A stretch of 64,000 nucleotides of DNA from Robertmurraya sp047302285 (GTDB lineage: Bacteria; Bacillota; Bacilli; Bacillales; Cytobacillaceae), in assembly GCF_047302285.1 (NCBI RefSeq), contig NZ_CP154845.1, positions 1,922,001-1,986,000 on the forward strand. Reading direction: 5' to 3'. The position numbers and the translations under genes were made by a program. How positions within the stretch are numbered: position 1 is the stretch's first letter; each line of letters starts with the position of its first letter. Positions 33,819-42,721 of the stretch are shown one piece after another. The notes below the pieces were generated by a model, which searched no databases, was not told the DNA's origin, and saw only the letters and a list, made by a program, of their open reading frames with translations.

Positions 33819-34375
33819 TGAAACTACTGATTGTATTTCTCATTCTTCAAAGAGTAGCAGAGATGTTTATTGCGAGAAGGAATGAGAAATGGTTAAAGAA
33901 CCAAGGGGGATTAGAGATTGGTCAGTCCCATTATCGTTATATGATTATCATTCATGTGTTATTTTTTGTCAGTTTGGTAACTGAAATCGTACGATCGAAT
34001 AGTAGCGTCCATCCGATTTGGCCGTTCATACTGGTTTTATTTCTCATGACACAACTTGGCAGGGTATGGGTCATTTATTCATTAGGACGTTATTGGAATA
34101 CGAAGATTATTGTTGTTCCCGAAGTACAACTCGTGAGAAAAGGGCCGTACCGTTTTCTGAAGCATCCTAATTACGTAATTGTCACGCTTGAATTTATTGT
34201 CATTCCCTTATTATACGAAGCGTATATAACAGGGCTTATATTTACAATATTAAACATCTGGATATTATCAATCCGCATCCCAGCAGAAGAAAAAGCCCTT
34301 CATTCGTTAACGGAATATGAGAAAGTATTTATGGGAAAAAATCGCTTTCTACTTTCTTTTTTGAAAAAAGTTTGA
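33815..34375 (+). CDS. bpsB: BpsB (YpbQ), isoprenylcysteine methyltransferase-like
   Basis: A 186-residue membrane protein with about four to five helices. The C-terminal part, GRYWNTKIIVVPEVQLVRKGPYRFLKHPNYV followed by RIPAEEKAL, is the ICMT/PEMT SAM-binding signature. In B. subtilis BpsB methylates the alkylpyrones made by BpsA. The ATG overlaps the bpsA stop as ATGA, with AAGGTGG upstream. Confidence 0.92.
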   Translation: MMKLLIVFLILQRVAEMFIARRNEKWLKNQGGLEIGQSHYRYMIIIHVLFFVSLVTEIVRSNSSVHPIWPFILVLFLMTQLGRVWVIYSLGRYWNTKIIVVPEVQLVRKGPYRFLKHPNYVIVTLEFIVIPLLYEAYITGLIFTILNIWILSIRIPAEEKALHSLTEYEKVFMGKNRFLLSFLKKV

Positions 34376-34461
34376 ACATTTTGACTGAACTATTGAAAGT
34401 CGTCATGAAACATGATACATTGAGTATGAAAATTATTCTCAATTAAAAGGACGTGTTACAT

Positions 34462-34557
34462 ATGGTTTCGATTTTTATTATTTCGACCATTGCTGTCTAT
34501 TCCTTTGTGATGAAATATGTGTTAGATCATGTATGTAAGCAGGTAGAAACTAAATAA
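34462..34557 (+). CDS. 31-residue single-span membrane peptide
   Basis: The frame encodes MVSIFIISTIAVYSFVMKYVLDHVCKQVETK: one hydrophobic helix and a charged tail. AAAGGA lies 11 bases before the ATG, and a terminator follows within 15 bases. Small peptides of this type are common in Bacillaceae; I do not recognise a family. It fills the gap between bpsB and dynA. Confidence 0.5.
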   Translation: MVSIFIISTIAVYSFVMKYVLDHVCKQVETK

Positions 34558-34567
34558 TTATTTATTG

Positions 34568-34593
34568 CCAGGTCCAAAGGGGTCTGGTTTTTT
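34568..34593 (+). terminator. Intrinsic terminator upstream of dynA
   Basis: CCAGGTCC pairs with GGGTCTGG using two wobbles around a short loop, followed by TTTTTT. Confidence 0.75.
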
Positions 34594-34681
34594 ATTTATT
34601 TGTACGACATTAAACTGATTCAAATATCTTGAAAAATCAGTTAAAATGAATGAGTAAACGAACATACAAGGGGTTATTAAA

Positions 34682-37600
34682 ATGATGGAGACGGCTTCAC
34701 AGCAAGACTTAAAAGAACTTACAGGTAAAATAGCAATGCTACACCATTTTTTTTTACATAACGATGATACTGAGCTAGCAGCTAAAGCAAAACAATTGCT
34801 ATTGAAGCTTCATCATCAAGAATATGCGATTGCGTTTTGTGGGCATTTTTCAGCAGGGAAATCAAGCATGATTAATCAATTGATGGGTGAAAATTTACTC
34901 CCTTCAAGTCCGATTCCTACGAGTGCGAATTTAGTCAAAGTTAAAACGGGGGAAGAATATGCGAAAGTGTACTTTAAAGAAGGCAATCCGCGTATGTACC
35001 CAGCACCATATGATTATGAAAAGGTAAAGTCCTATTGTAAGGATGGGGATGCCATTCAATCAATAGAAATTAGCCATCACACGAATGTTCTTCCTACAGA
35101 TGTATGTATTATCGATACTCCAGGCATTGATTCTACTGATGATGCACATCGGGTTGCAACAGAATCTGCTTTGCATTTAGCTGATCTTGTCTTTTATGTA
35201 ATGGATTATAACCACGTCCAATCAGAATTGAATTTTCTTTTTACAAAAGAATTAACAGATGCAGGCAAAGAACTTTATTTAGTGATTAATCAGATTGATA
35301 AACATCGTGAGGAAGAGCTAAGTTTTGATCACTTCAAAGAGAGTGTGAAACATTCCTTTGCTGATTGGGGTGTGGAACCTGAACGAATTTTCTATACCTC
35401 GTTACGGGAAGAAAGGCATCCATATAATGAATTCAAAAGTTTGAAGCAATTCATTCAATCAAAATTCGAAGGCAAAGGAAATCTTTTACCTTCATCTATA
35501 TATCGTTCCTTGACCAATCTTGTGGATCATCATCAACTGTTCCTGAAAGAAAAGAATCAAGCAACTTTGGAAAAATACGAAGAAAAGCTAGAAAAAATTC
35601 CACAAGAAGTTCAAGACCAGCTACCAGAGCAAGTAGCGAAGGTAAACAAATCGTTACAACAGATTTCTTCTTCAAAATGGGAGAAGGAAAAAGAGTTTGA
35701 AGATGGGTTTGATTCCATTTTGAATAGTGCCTACTTAATGCCATTTGAAACAAGAGCGTTGGCAGAGAGTTTTTTGCAAGCAACTGATCCGGATTTCAAA
35801 GTAGGTTTATTTTTTTCTAAACAAAAGACTGAGCAAGAGAGGCAGGAACGGCTTGAACGATTTTTCATCGATTTCCAAGAGAAGATTAATACACAAATCA
35901 CTTGGCATCTAAAGGATTTTCTGTCAAAGAAGTTTAAGCAAGAAGAGATTCAAGACATAGACCTTTTAAGCAAGGTCCAAGAGCTTTCAGTGAAATTCCC
36001 AAAAGAAGTGCTTGCGAATGCTGTGAAAAAGGGTGCACGTGTATCTGGAGAATATGTACTCAATTACACAGCGGAAGTGGCTGAGTTGGCGAAAAAATCT
36101 GCAAGGCAAGCAATTAGAGACATGAAAGAGAATTATTTAGAAATTGTAAAGAGCAATCTTCATAAGGAAGAACAGCGTTTACAACAAGAGCTTGATAAAT
36201 GGAGCCAATTCCTTCAAGCTTGGCAAAAGAAAGAAGAGATTGTTGGTGCTCAAACAGCGAATTTGATTGCGATGGAGCAAATATTAACTGGTGAAAATCA
36301 ACAAATCATTCAAGAAGAAGCACTATTAGACCTATTGTCAGAAGAAAAGAATATGGAGGTTATTAAAGAGACAGCTCTTAAACCGGAGACGGTGGAAAAG
36401 AAACCAGATAAGCAGGCGGAACATTTAAAGGAACAAGATATGCCAATTCAAATAAATAATAAGGAGCGAATGGAAGCGGTAGTTAAGAAATTACGTTTTA
36501 CATCGCAAAAGCTTGAGGATGTACCAGGCTTTAAGAAAATCTCGGTGATCTTAAATAATAAAGCAGAGAGATTAGAAAAAAAAGGGTTTACAGTCGCATT
36601 ATTTGGTGCATTTAGTGCTGGGAAATCCTCATTTGCCAACAGCTTAATCGGAGAGAAGCTGCTACCGGTTTCCCCGAACCCAACGACAGCTGCCATTAAT
36701 AAAATTATGCCAATTGATGAGAATCATCCTCATGGATTGGTCAAGGTCCAGTTTAAACAAGAACAGGTTTTATTTGAAGATATTAACCGTTCTTTAGGAG
36801 TATTTGAAGTACAAGCACAAAATTTTGATGAGGCATTAACCCAAATTAAAGAGATTCTTGAACATAAAACCGAATTGGATGTGTACGAGAAGACCCATTA
36901 TTCTTTCTTAAGTGCTTTCTATAGAGGATTTGATGTATATCGTAAGCAGTTAGGTAAAGTGTTAGAAACGAATATGAAGAGCTTTCGAGATTTTGTGGCA
37001 AACGAAGAAAAATCATGTCTTGTGGAAAGAATAGAAGTTCATTATGACTGCGAGATTACTCGTAAAGGAATTACTTTAGTGGATACACCCGGAGCAGATT
37101 CCATAAATGCTCGCCATACGGGAGTAGCTTTTGACTATATTAAAAATTCAGATGCGATTCTTTTTGTTACCTATTATAATCATGCGTTTTCAAAAGCAGA
37201 TCGTGAATTTCTTATTCAATTGGGCCGTGTGAAAGACGCCTTTGAAATGGATAAAATGTTTTTTGTTGTAAATGCCGTGGACTTAGCAAATAGTGAAACG
37301 GAGAAGGAAGAGGTATTGAGCTATGTAAAAGATGAACTTGTTCGCTTCGGTATTCGAAACCCGAGCCTTTATCCAGTATCTAGCTTACTAGCCATCCAGG
37401 AAAAACGGGGACAATTGCCATCATCGCAGTCAGGGATTCGCTTGTTTGAGGACCATTTTTATTCCTTTATCACGAATGATTTGACCCAGATTGCCATTGA
37501 CGCGGCTAATGCTGAGTGGGAAAGGGCGTTGGAGCAATTACGAAGCTATATTCATTCAGCGAAAGAAGATAAACATTTAAAGCAGACAAGGATCGCTTCA

Positions 37601-38338
37601 CTGAATGCTGAACTGGCTGAAGTTGAAAGAAATATTTCCAATCAAACGACGAATCGAATACAGCCAAGGATATCACAAGAAATAGAAGAATTAATTTATT
37701 ATTTGAAGCAGAGAGTGTTCTTGCGCTTCCATGATTTTTTCATAGAGTCATTCAATCCATCCCTTTTGAGAGATGACGGCCGTAATTTGAAGAAGACGTT
37801 AGAACGAGCGTTGGAAGATTTTCTCACAAGCATAGGCTTCGACTTTTCCCAAGAATTAAGAGCGACAACGTTAAGAATTGAGACGTACATGGGAAAGCTA
37901 TTGGAGGAATCCTATCAGACAGTGACAAAGGAATTACTAAAACTGAATGATGATCTATCATTTACTCAGTATCAACTCGGGCAGATAGAAAGTTTAGACT
38001 TCAAAAATGCTATCGTTGAGCTGGATAGAGGGATGTTCAAAAAAGCAATAGCCTATTTTAAAAATCCAAAGTCATTCTTTGAAAAAAATGAAAAGCGTTT
38101 TATGGAGGAATCACTTCAAGAAATCCTCCAAGAACCGGTTGATACTTACTTAGAGAATGAGAAGAATCGATTCATGTCTCACTATGAAAATGCTTTAATT
38201 CATGAATTTTCGCTGCTCCTCCAGTTGATCCATGAAGATACAAAGGAATATTACCAAGGGATGCTGGCTACTTTGAGTAATCATCTCCCGATAGAAACAT
38301 TAATAAAGCTTGAGGAAGAGATTACCCATTTTGAATAA
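34682..38338 (+). CDS. dynA: Tandem dynamin-like GTPase DynA
   Basis: A 1218-residue protein made of two fused dynamin-like subunits, as in B. subtilis DynA (1193 residues). The first half has GHFSAGKSS (about 55) and DTPGID (about 145); the second has GAFSAGKSS (about 640) and DTPGAD (about 800). Long helical stalk segments follow each GTPase domain. DynA tethers and fuses membranes and helps against membrane damage and phage. AAGGGG precedes the ATG pair. The bpsAB-dynA order is that of B. subtilis. Confidence 0.95.
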   Translation: MMETASQQDLKELTGKIAMLHHFFLHNDDTELAAKAKQLLLKLHHQEYAIAFCGHFSAGKSSMINQLMGENLLPSSPIPTSANLVKVKTGEEYAKVYFKEGNPRMYPAPYDYEKVKSYCKDGDAIQSIEISHHTNVLPTDVCIIDTPGIDSTDDAHRVATESALHLADLVFYVMDYNHVQSELNFLFTKELTDAGKELYLVINQIDKHREEELSFDHFKESVKHSFADWGVEPERIFYTSLREERHPYNEFKSLKQFIQSKFEGKGNLLPSSIYRSLTNLVDHHQLFLKEKNQATLEKYEEKLEKIPQEVQDQLPEQVAKVNKSLQQISSSKWEKEKEFEDGFDSILNSAYLMPFETRALAESFLQATDPDFKVGLFFSKQKTEQERQERLERFFIDFQEKINTQITWHLKDFLSKKFKQEEIQDIDLLSKVQELSVKFPKEVLANAVKKGARVSGEYVLNYTAEVAELAKKSARQAIRDMKENYLEIVKSNLHKEEQRLQQELDKWSQFLQAWQKKEEIVGAQTANLIAMEQILTGENQQIIQEEALLDLLSEEKNMEVIKETALKPETVEKKPDKQAEHLKEQDMPIQINNKERMEAVVKKLRFTSQKLEDVPGFKKISVILNNKAERLEKKGFTVALFGAFSAGKSSFANSLIGEKLLPVSPNPTTAAINKIMPIDENHPHGLVKVQFKQEQVLFEDINRSLGVFEVQAQNFDEALTQIKEILEHKTELDVYEKTHYSFLSAFYRGFDVYRKQLGKVLETNMKSFRDFVANEEKSCLVERIEVHYDCEITRKGITLVDTPGADSINARHTGVAFDYIKNSDAILFVTYYNHAFSKADREFLIQLGRVKDAFEMDKMFFVVNAVDLANSETEKEEVLSYVKDELVRFGIRNPSLYPVSSLLAIQEKRGQLPSSQSGIRLFEDHFYSFITNDLTQIAIDAANAEWERALEQLRSYIHSAKEDKHLKQTRIASLNAELAEVERNISNQTTNRIQPRISQEIEELIYYLKQRVFLRFHDFFIESFNPSLLRDDGRNLKKTLERALEDFLTSIGFDFSQELRATTLRIETYMGKLLEESYQTVTKELLKLNDDLSFTQYQLGQIESLDFKNAIVELDRGMFKKAIAYFKNPKSFFEKNEKRFMEESLQEILQEPVDTYLENEKNRFMSHYENALIHEFSLLLQLIHEDTKEYYQGMLATLSNHLPIETLIKLEEEITHFE

Positions 38339-38365
38339 GAAAAACTTTAAAAGAGGGCCTAGACA

Positions 38366-39097
38366 ATGGAAGAATGGTTTAAGTCACTAGAAAAGGAATG
38401 GAATATCGAAATATTATTTGCCTGTGAAGCAGGGAGTCGTTCATGGAGGATAGACTCTCCTGTCTCTGATCAGGATGTACGCTTTATATATCGCCATCAG
38501 GATGTTCGTTCCTATCTTTCGTTAAGTAAACCAGTAGATGTTATCTCTATCGGTGTACCATATGATGCTCAAGGATGGGATATTTTTAAGGCATTGGACC
38601 TGACCGCAAAATCAAATCCAAGTATTTATGAATGGGCCTATTCTCCAATCGTTTATGTAGACAAAAATGATTTTTCATGGAATATGAAAGCGATCATTTG
38701 CGAACATTTCTCAAGTTTTTCCTTAGCGAAACATTATTTAAGCTTAGTGACAAGGAATATGCGAGATCTAAGTCGAAAAGAAGAGTTAGGAGAAAGACAA
38801 CAGAAACAGTTAATTCAAGTTTTAAGAGCAGAAGTTATAGTGAAGTCAATTATGGATGTAGGGATTGAAAAAGGACCATATGTTTTGGTGGAGAAGTATG
38901 GAGGAGAAGAATATCATTTAGTAGTCGAGGCAAAGAAACAAGGGAATCTCTTACCCACTAATAAACTCCAAAATATGATAGAGCGAGTAGAAGAAGAGTT
39001 GGTCGCACTAGAGAAAACATGTCTTCATCTTCCTAGAGCAGAGCCCTTTAAAAATGAGCTGAATACATGGTTGTGGAATCTTTTGGAATGTAGGTGA
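38366..39097 (+). CDS. RlaP/YcgL-type nucleotidyltransferase
   Basis: A 243-residue protein with an N-terminal polymerase-beta-type nucleotidyltransferase fold. The AGSRSWRIDSPVSDQDVRFIY segment holds the GS motif and DxD metal site, and VDVISIGVPYDAQGWDIFKAL follows. This matches the RlaP family of predicted RNA-repair nucleotidyltransferases (YcgL in B. subtilis). Targets are unknown. It starts 28 bases after dynA and may share its transcript. Confidence 0.82.
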   Translation: MEEWFKSLEKEWNIEILFACEAGSRSWRIDSPVSDQDVRFIYRHQDVRSYLSLSKPVDVISIGVPYDAQGWDIFKALDLTAKSNPSIYEWAYSPIVYVDKNDFSWNMKAIICEHFSSFSLAKHYLSLVTRNMRDLSRKEELGERQQKQLIQVLRAEVIVKSIMDVGIEKGPYVLVEKYGGEEYHLVVEAKKQGNLLPTNKLQNMIERVEEELVALEKTCLHLPRAEPFKNELNTWLWNLLECR

Positions 39098-39104
39098 ATG
39101 TAAA

Positions 39105-39302
39105 ATGGGGAATCGGTTTCATGCTTGTGCAAGCTGCATTCATTTTCGAGCATCTCGAGAAAAGCAAGGAATGAAGTATCATTGTAGTCGATTAGGCTAT
39201 GAAACGAAGCCGAATTTTCAATTCAACTGTTGGTCACCGAAAGAAAATGTACGCAAATTAATGGAGAAAAGAGAGGGAAATGATCGTGAAAACTTTTATT
39301 AG
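39105..39302 (+). CDS. Cysteine-rich small protein, possible zinc binder
   Basis: A 65-residue basic protein. C8-x2-C11 followed by His, then C27 and C42, suggests a small zinc site. Family unknown to me. TAGGTG precedes the ATG, 8 bases after the nucleotidyltransferase stop, and its end overlaps the sulfurtransferase start by 23 bases. The three genes therefore form one operon. Confidence 0.7.
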   Translation: MGNRFHACASCIHFRASREKQGMKYHCSRLGYETKPNFQFNCWSPKENVRKLMEKREGNDRENFY

Positions 39303-40113
39303 TAAGGATGTTCTATTGGGAAAACTTGAGGACAGTCATATTCGTATCGTCGATTGTCGATTTCAATTAGGGAATCCAGACCTAGGTCATTCTCAATATG
39401 TGAAAAATCATATTCCTGGTGCTATTTATCTTCATTTAGAAAAACAATTATCTGGTGTTGTGACTGAGCACGGTGGAAGACATCCAATACCTAATATTGA
39501 TGAGTTTAAACAAACATTGCAAAAGGCAGGAATTTCAAATGAAACAATGGTTATCGCTTATGATGAGGGAGAAGGATCCTTTGCAGCACGATTTTGGTGG
39601 TTGCTCAAATATGTTGGTCATCAAGATGTGTTTATTTTAAATGGAGGATATACGGAATGGCTGTCTAGCGAATATCCTATAAGTGAAGAGGTTCCTACAT
39701 ATCCTTCAGCAAGTTATGATATCCATATTGACGACGAAATGATAGCAGATGTAGAAGCTGTCAGAAAGGCGATTTCTGACAATGTTACGCTAATCGATTC
39801 AAGAGATGAAAGTCGATATCTAGGATTAGTCGAACCAATCGATAAAAGGGGCGGCCATATTCCAACAGCTGTTAATAAAGTATGGACGGAAGGTTTTAAA
39901 AATGGACACTTTAAAGATAAAGCGGGGCAAGAAGCACGGTTTTCGGAATTTAAAAAGGATGAACCAGTTATTGTGTATTGTGGCTCAGGAATTACGGCGG
40001 CACCCAATTATATTGCTTTGAAAGAGGCTGGCTTTACAAATGTGAAACTGTATGCAGGAAGCTTTAGTGATTGGATTTCTTATCCGGAAAACAAGATTAT
40101 CACACGTGCCTAA
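39280..40113 (+). CDS. Thiosulfate/3-mercaptopyruvate sulfurtransferase
   Basis: A 277-residue two-domain rhodanese. The N-terminal domain (about 5-125) lacks the active cysteine; the C-terminal domain (about 150-275) has the active Cys in VYCGSGITAAP. CGSGxTA favours mercaptopyruvate over thiosulfate as donor, by family. It moves sulfane sulfur to cyanide or thiol acceptors. The ATG overlaps the preceding gene; GAGAGGG is only 3 bases upstream, so a GTG at 39286 may be the real start. Confidence 0.88.
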   Translation: MIVKTFISKDVLLGKLEDSHIRIVDCRFQLGNPDLGHSQYVKNHIPGAIYLHLEKQLSGVVTEHGGRHPIPNIDEFKQTLQKAGISNETMVIAYDEGEGSFAARFWWLLKYVGHQDVFILNGGYTEWLSSEYPISEEVPTYPSASYDIHIDDEMIADVEAVRKAISDNVTLIDSRDESRYLGLVEPIDKRGGHIPTAVNKVWTEGFKNGHFKDKAGQEARFSEFKKDEPVIVYCGSGITAAPNYIALKEAGFTNVKLYAGSFSDWISYPENKIITRA

Positions 40114-40198
40114 AGGTAAATTTTTTAGGCTTGCTAAATCTTGATGAACGGTGTAATATATTTACAACTGACTTGAGAAATATGGATGTAAGAGCCTT

Positions 40199-40233
40199 CT
40201 ATCCAGCCAAATGTTGGATGGGGTTTTTTTTTT
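40199..40233 (+). terminator. Intrinsic terminator after the sulfurtransferase gene
   Basis: CTATCCAGC and GTTGGATGG pair with wobbles, followed by nine or more T. Confidence 0.75.
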
Positions 40234-40268
40234 GATGCCATATATGAGGATGACAAAGGGGTGTCAAT

Positions 40269-41477
40269 ATGACGAACGATCAAAGGAAAAAATTATTTAT
40301 TTTAATGATAAATATGTTTATTGCAATTGGAAGCTTTGGGATCATCATCCCTATTTTACCGGCATATTTAGAATCAATTAATCAAGGTGGGACGGCTGCT
40401 GGCTTAATGATTGCCATTTTTGCAGGTTCACAGCTCGTCTTTTCGCCGATAGCAGGTAAATGGGCAGACCAGTATGGACGGAGAAAAATGATCATTTATG
40501 GACTAGTAGGTCTAACGGTATCCATGTTCATTTTTTATCTATTTGATTCGATTTGGTTATTATATTTGTCTCGTGTTATTGGTGGGATTGGTGCGGCATT
40601 GCTCGTTCCAGCTATCTTCGCTTATGTAGCAGATATTACAACGATGGCTCAGCGTGCCAAAGGAAACAGCCTTGTATCAGCAGCGATGTCACTTGGAATC
40701 GTTATTGGACCAGGGGTTGGAGGATTTCTAGCTGATTTCGGTTTAAAGATGCCGTTTTTGGTATCCGCACTTGTCTCTGTTGTCGCTGTTCTGTTTTCCA
40801 TTGTAGTTCTGAAAGAAAGCCAAGTTAAATCTGCTGAAGAAGATCATCTTTTCGTAGCTGATGAAGAAACAATGATACGAAAAATGGCTCGTTCAGTTAA
40901 AATGCCTTATTTTGTTCCACTAATTATTACATTGGTTATGAGTTTTGGCTTAATGGCATACGAATCTGTGCTCGGGCTTTTTGTTGATAATCAATATGGG
41001 GCATCTCCTCGAGATATCGCCATGATGATAACCTCAACGGGAATCATCAGTGTCATTGTCCAGCTTTTTGTTGTGGATAAAATTGTGAATCGCTTTGGAG
41101 AAAGCTCAGTACTCGTTATATTTATTGGAGTTGCGGCTGGAGGATTCCTCCTTTCGTTATTTGCGTCGAACTACTCTCTGTTCTTTGGAATTACGCTAAT
41201 TATTTTCTTGGCAACTTCCATTCTTCGCCCAGTCTTGAATACATTAATATCGAAAATGGCAGGAAACGAACAAGGCTTTGCGATGGGTATGAACAATGCC
41301 TATATGAGTATTGGTAATGTACTGGGACCAACATTAGCTGGTGTATTATATGATGTGAACATTACGTATCCATTTATGCTTGGCTTAGTTCTACTAGTAC
41401 TGACCTTTATTACAGCGTTGATTTGGCAAAAAAGAGTACAACGAAATAATCAACCACTTAACGTAATGGAAAACTAG
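40269..41477 (+). CDS. MFS multidrug-type transporter
   Basis: A 402-residue major facilitator with 12 predicted helices. GKWADQYGRRK (motif A, about residue 65) and GPGVGGFLAD (antiporter motif C, about 140) place it with drug:proton antiporters such as NorA, Bmr and Blt. Substrate unknown. AAAGGGGTG lies upstream of the ATG. Single-gene unit with its own terminator. Confidence 0.88.
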   Translation: MTNDQRKKLFILMINMFIAIGSFGIIIPILPAYLESINQGGTAAGLMIAIFAGSQLVFSPIAGKWADQYGRRKMIIYGLVGLTVSMFIFYLFDSIWLLYLSRVIGGIGAALLVPAIFAYVADITTMAQRAKGNSLVSAAMSLGIVIGPGVGGFLADFGLKMPFLVSALVSVVAVLFSIVVLKESQVKSAEEDHLFVADEETMIRKMARSVKMPYFVPLIITLVMSFGLMAYESVLGLFVDNQYGASPRDIAMMITSTGIISVIVQLFVVDKIVNRFGESSVLVIFIGVAAGGFLLSLFASNYSLFFGITLIIFLATSILRPVLNTLISKMAGNEQGFAMGMNNAYMSIGNVLGPTLAGVLYDVNITYPFMLGLVLLVLTFITALIWQKRVQRNNQPLNVMEN

Positions 41478-41492
41478 TCTTCGAATAATTTT

Positions 41493-41528
41493 AAAACAGG
41501 AACTCTCTTACTGGGGGCTCCTGTTTTT
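41493..41528 (+). terminator. Intrinsic terminator after the MFS gene
   Basis: AAAACAGGA pairs with TCCTGTTTT around a 17-base loop, followed by more T. It marks the left border of the catabolic island. Confidence 0.8.
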
Positions 41529-41652
41529 TTGGTATTTTTAATCATTATATTTTAGAAGAGATTGAAAATACTTTGTTATATAATATGACAAAGGAGTATA
41601 CATAAGAAGAATATTATACTAAACTTCTGTTATCCCAAAAAACGATATTATC

Positions 41653-41669
41653 ATTCCGAATTTCGGTAT
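41653..41669 (+). promoter_or_regulatory. Palindromic operator upstream of the SBF symporter gene
   Basis: ATTCCGAATTTCGGTAT contains the palindromic core CCGAATTTCGG. The same core occurs before hyuA. A possible promoter (TTGTTA/TATACA, 17-base spacing, 41574-41602) lies upstream, so the site would be downstream of transcription start. The local IclR regulator is the likely binder, by inference. Confidence 0.65.
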
Positions 41670-41708
41670 TGATTTTCGGAAATAGACAAACGAAAGAAGG
41701 CCCTTTTC

Positions 41709-42698
41709 ATGTTCCATAAATTGGACAATATTTTAGTAAAAATACTGCCTATCATGACACCGATATGTTTACTTATCGGCATGATTGTGGGAGATAGTTT
41801 GGAGAAATTCACTTTTTTGATTGCATGGATATTTGCTTTTATGACATTTTCAGGAAGCTTAGGGTTAAATTTTAAGCAATTTAACCATGTGATCTATCAT
41901 CCTTTTCCTCTTATTATCGCACTTTTAATATTACATATATTGGTGCCACTTTGGAATTGGGGATTAGGCCATCTGTTTTTCCCTGGTGATCAGTGGATGA
42001 TCACTGGATTTACTTTATTAGCAGTAATTCCAACTGCCATCACAAGCTTTTTGTGGACTTCAATTTATAAAGGGAATATTCCGTTGGTTCTTTCTATTAT
42101 TCTTATAGATACGTTTCTTGCTCCAATCCTAGTTCCTATTACGCTGAAACTTCTGGTAGGTCAAAGTCTCACGATTCAATTAGGGGAATTAGTTCAGGAT
42201 TTAATTTTTATGATTGTTTTGCCTTCCGTTATAGCTATGGCTTTGAATGGTTTGACAAAAGGAAAAATAAAAGAAGTGTGGGGTCCTAAGTTATCACCTT
42301 TCTCCAAAATGGGCATTTTTGTCATTGTTTTTATTAATGGAGGTGTCATATCTGCTTACATGGCAAACTTCAGTTGGAAAATAATGTTGACCATTATTGT
42401 TGGATTTATTGTTGTTTCTTCTGGATATATATTTAGTTGGTTAATTAGTAAAGGGCTAAAAATGGAGCATGAAACGAATATTGCACTGACATTTACCTCT
42501 GGAATGCGAAATAATGCGTTAGGTTCGGTTCTTGCCGTCACTTATTTTCCGTCAGCGGTTGTTCTTCCTGTTGTACTCGGTATGCTCTTTCAACAGGTTA
42601 TGGCTTCGATTGTCGGAGGCCTTCTCTATGGTAGAAATAAAAAAGGTATTCAGAAAGCTAAATCTATGAAAATAGCCAAAAATAAAAATCTAGCCTAA
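41709..42698 (+). CDS. SBF/BASS-family sodium-coupled symporter
   Basis: A 329-residue membrane protein with about ten helices of the bile acid:sodium symporter superfamily. The crossover segment FTSGMRNNALGSVLAVTYFPSAVVLP is characteristic. Bacterial members import organic acids, pantoate or 2-oxo acids with sodium. It is the first gene of a three-gene unit with an aminotransferase and a 2-hydroxyacid dehydrogenase, and carries an operator just upstream. AGAAGG precedes the ATG. Confidence 0.85.
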   Translation: MFHKLDNILVKILPIMTPICLLIGMIVGDSLEKFTFLIAWIFAFMTFSGSLGLNFKQFNHVIYHPFPLIIALLILHILVPLWNWGLGHLFFPGDQWMITGFTLLAVIPTAITSFLWTSIYKGNIPLVLSIILIDTFLAPILVPITLKLLVGQSLTIQLGELVQDLIFMIVLPSVIAMALNGLTKGKIKEVWGPKLSPFSKMGIFVIVFINGGVISAYMANFSWKIMLTIIVGFIVVSSGYIFSWLISKGLKMEHETNIALTFTSGMRNNALGSVLAVTYFPSAVVLPVVLGMLFQQVMASIVGGLLYGRNKKGIQKAKSMKIAKNKNLA

Positions 42699-42721
42699 TT
42701 AACGAATAGGGAGTGATGTAT

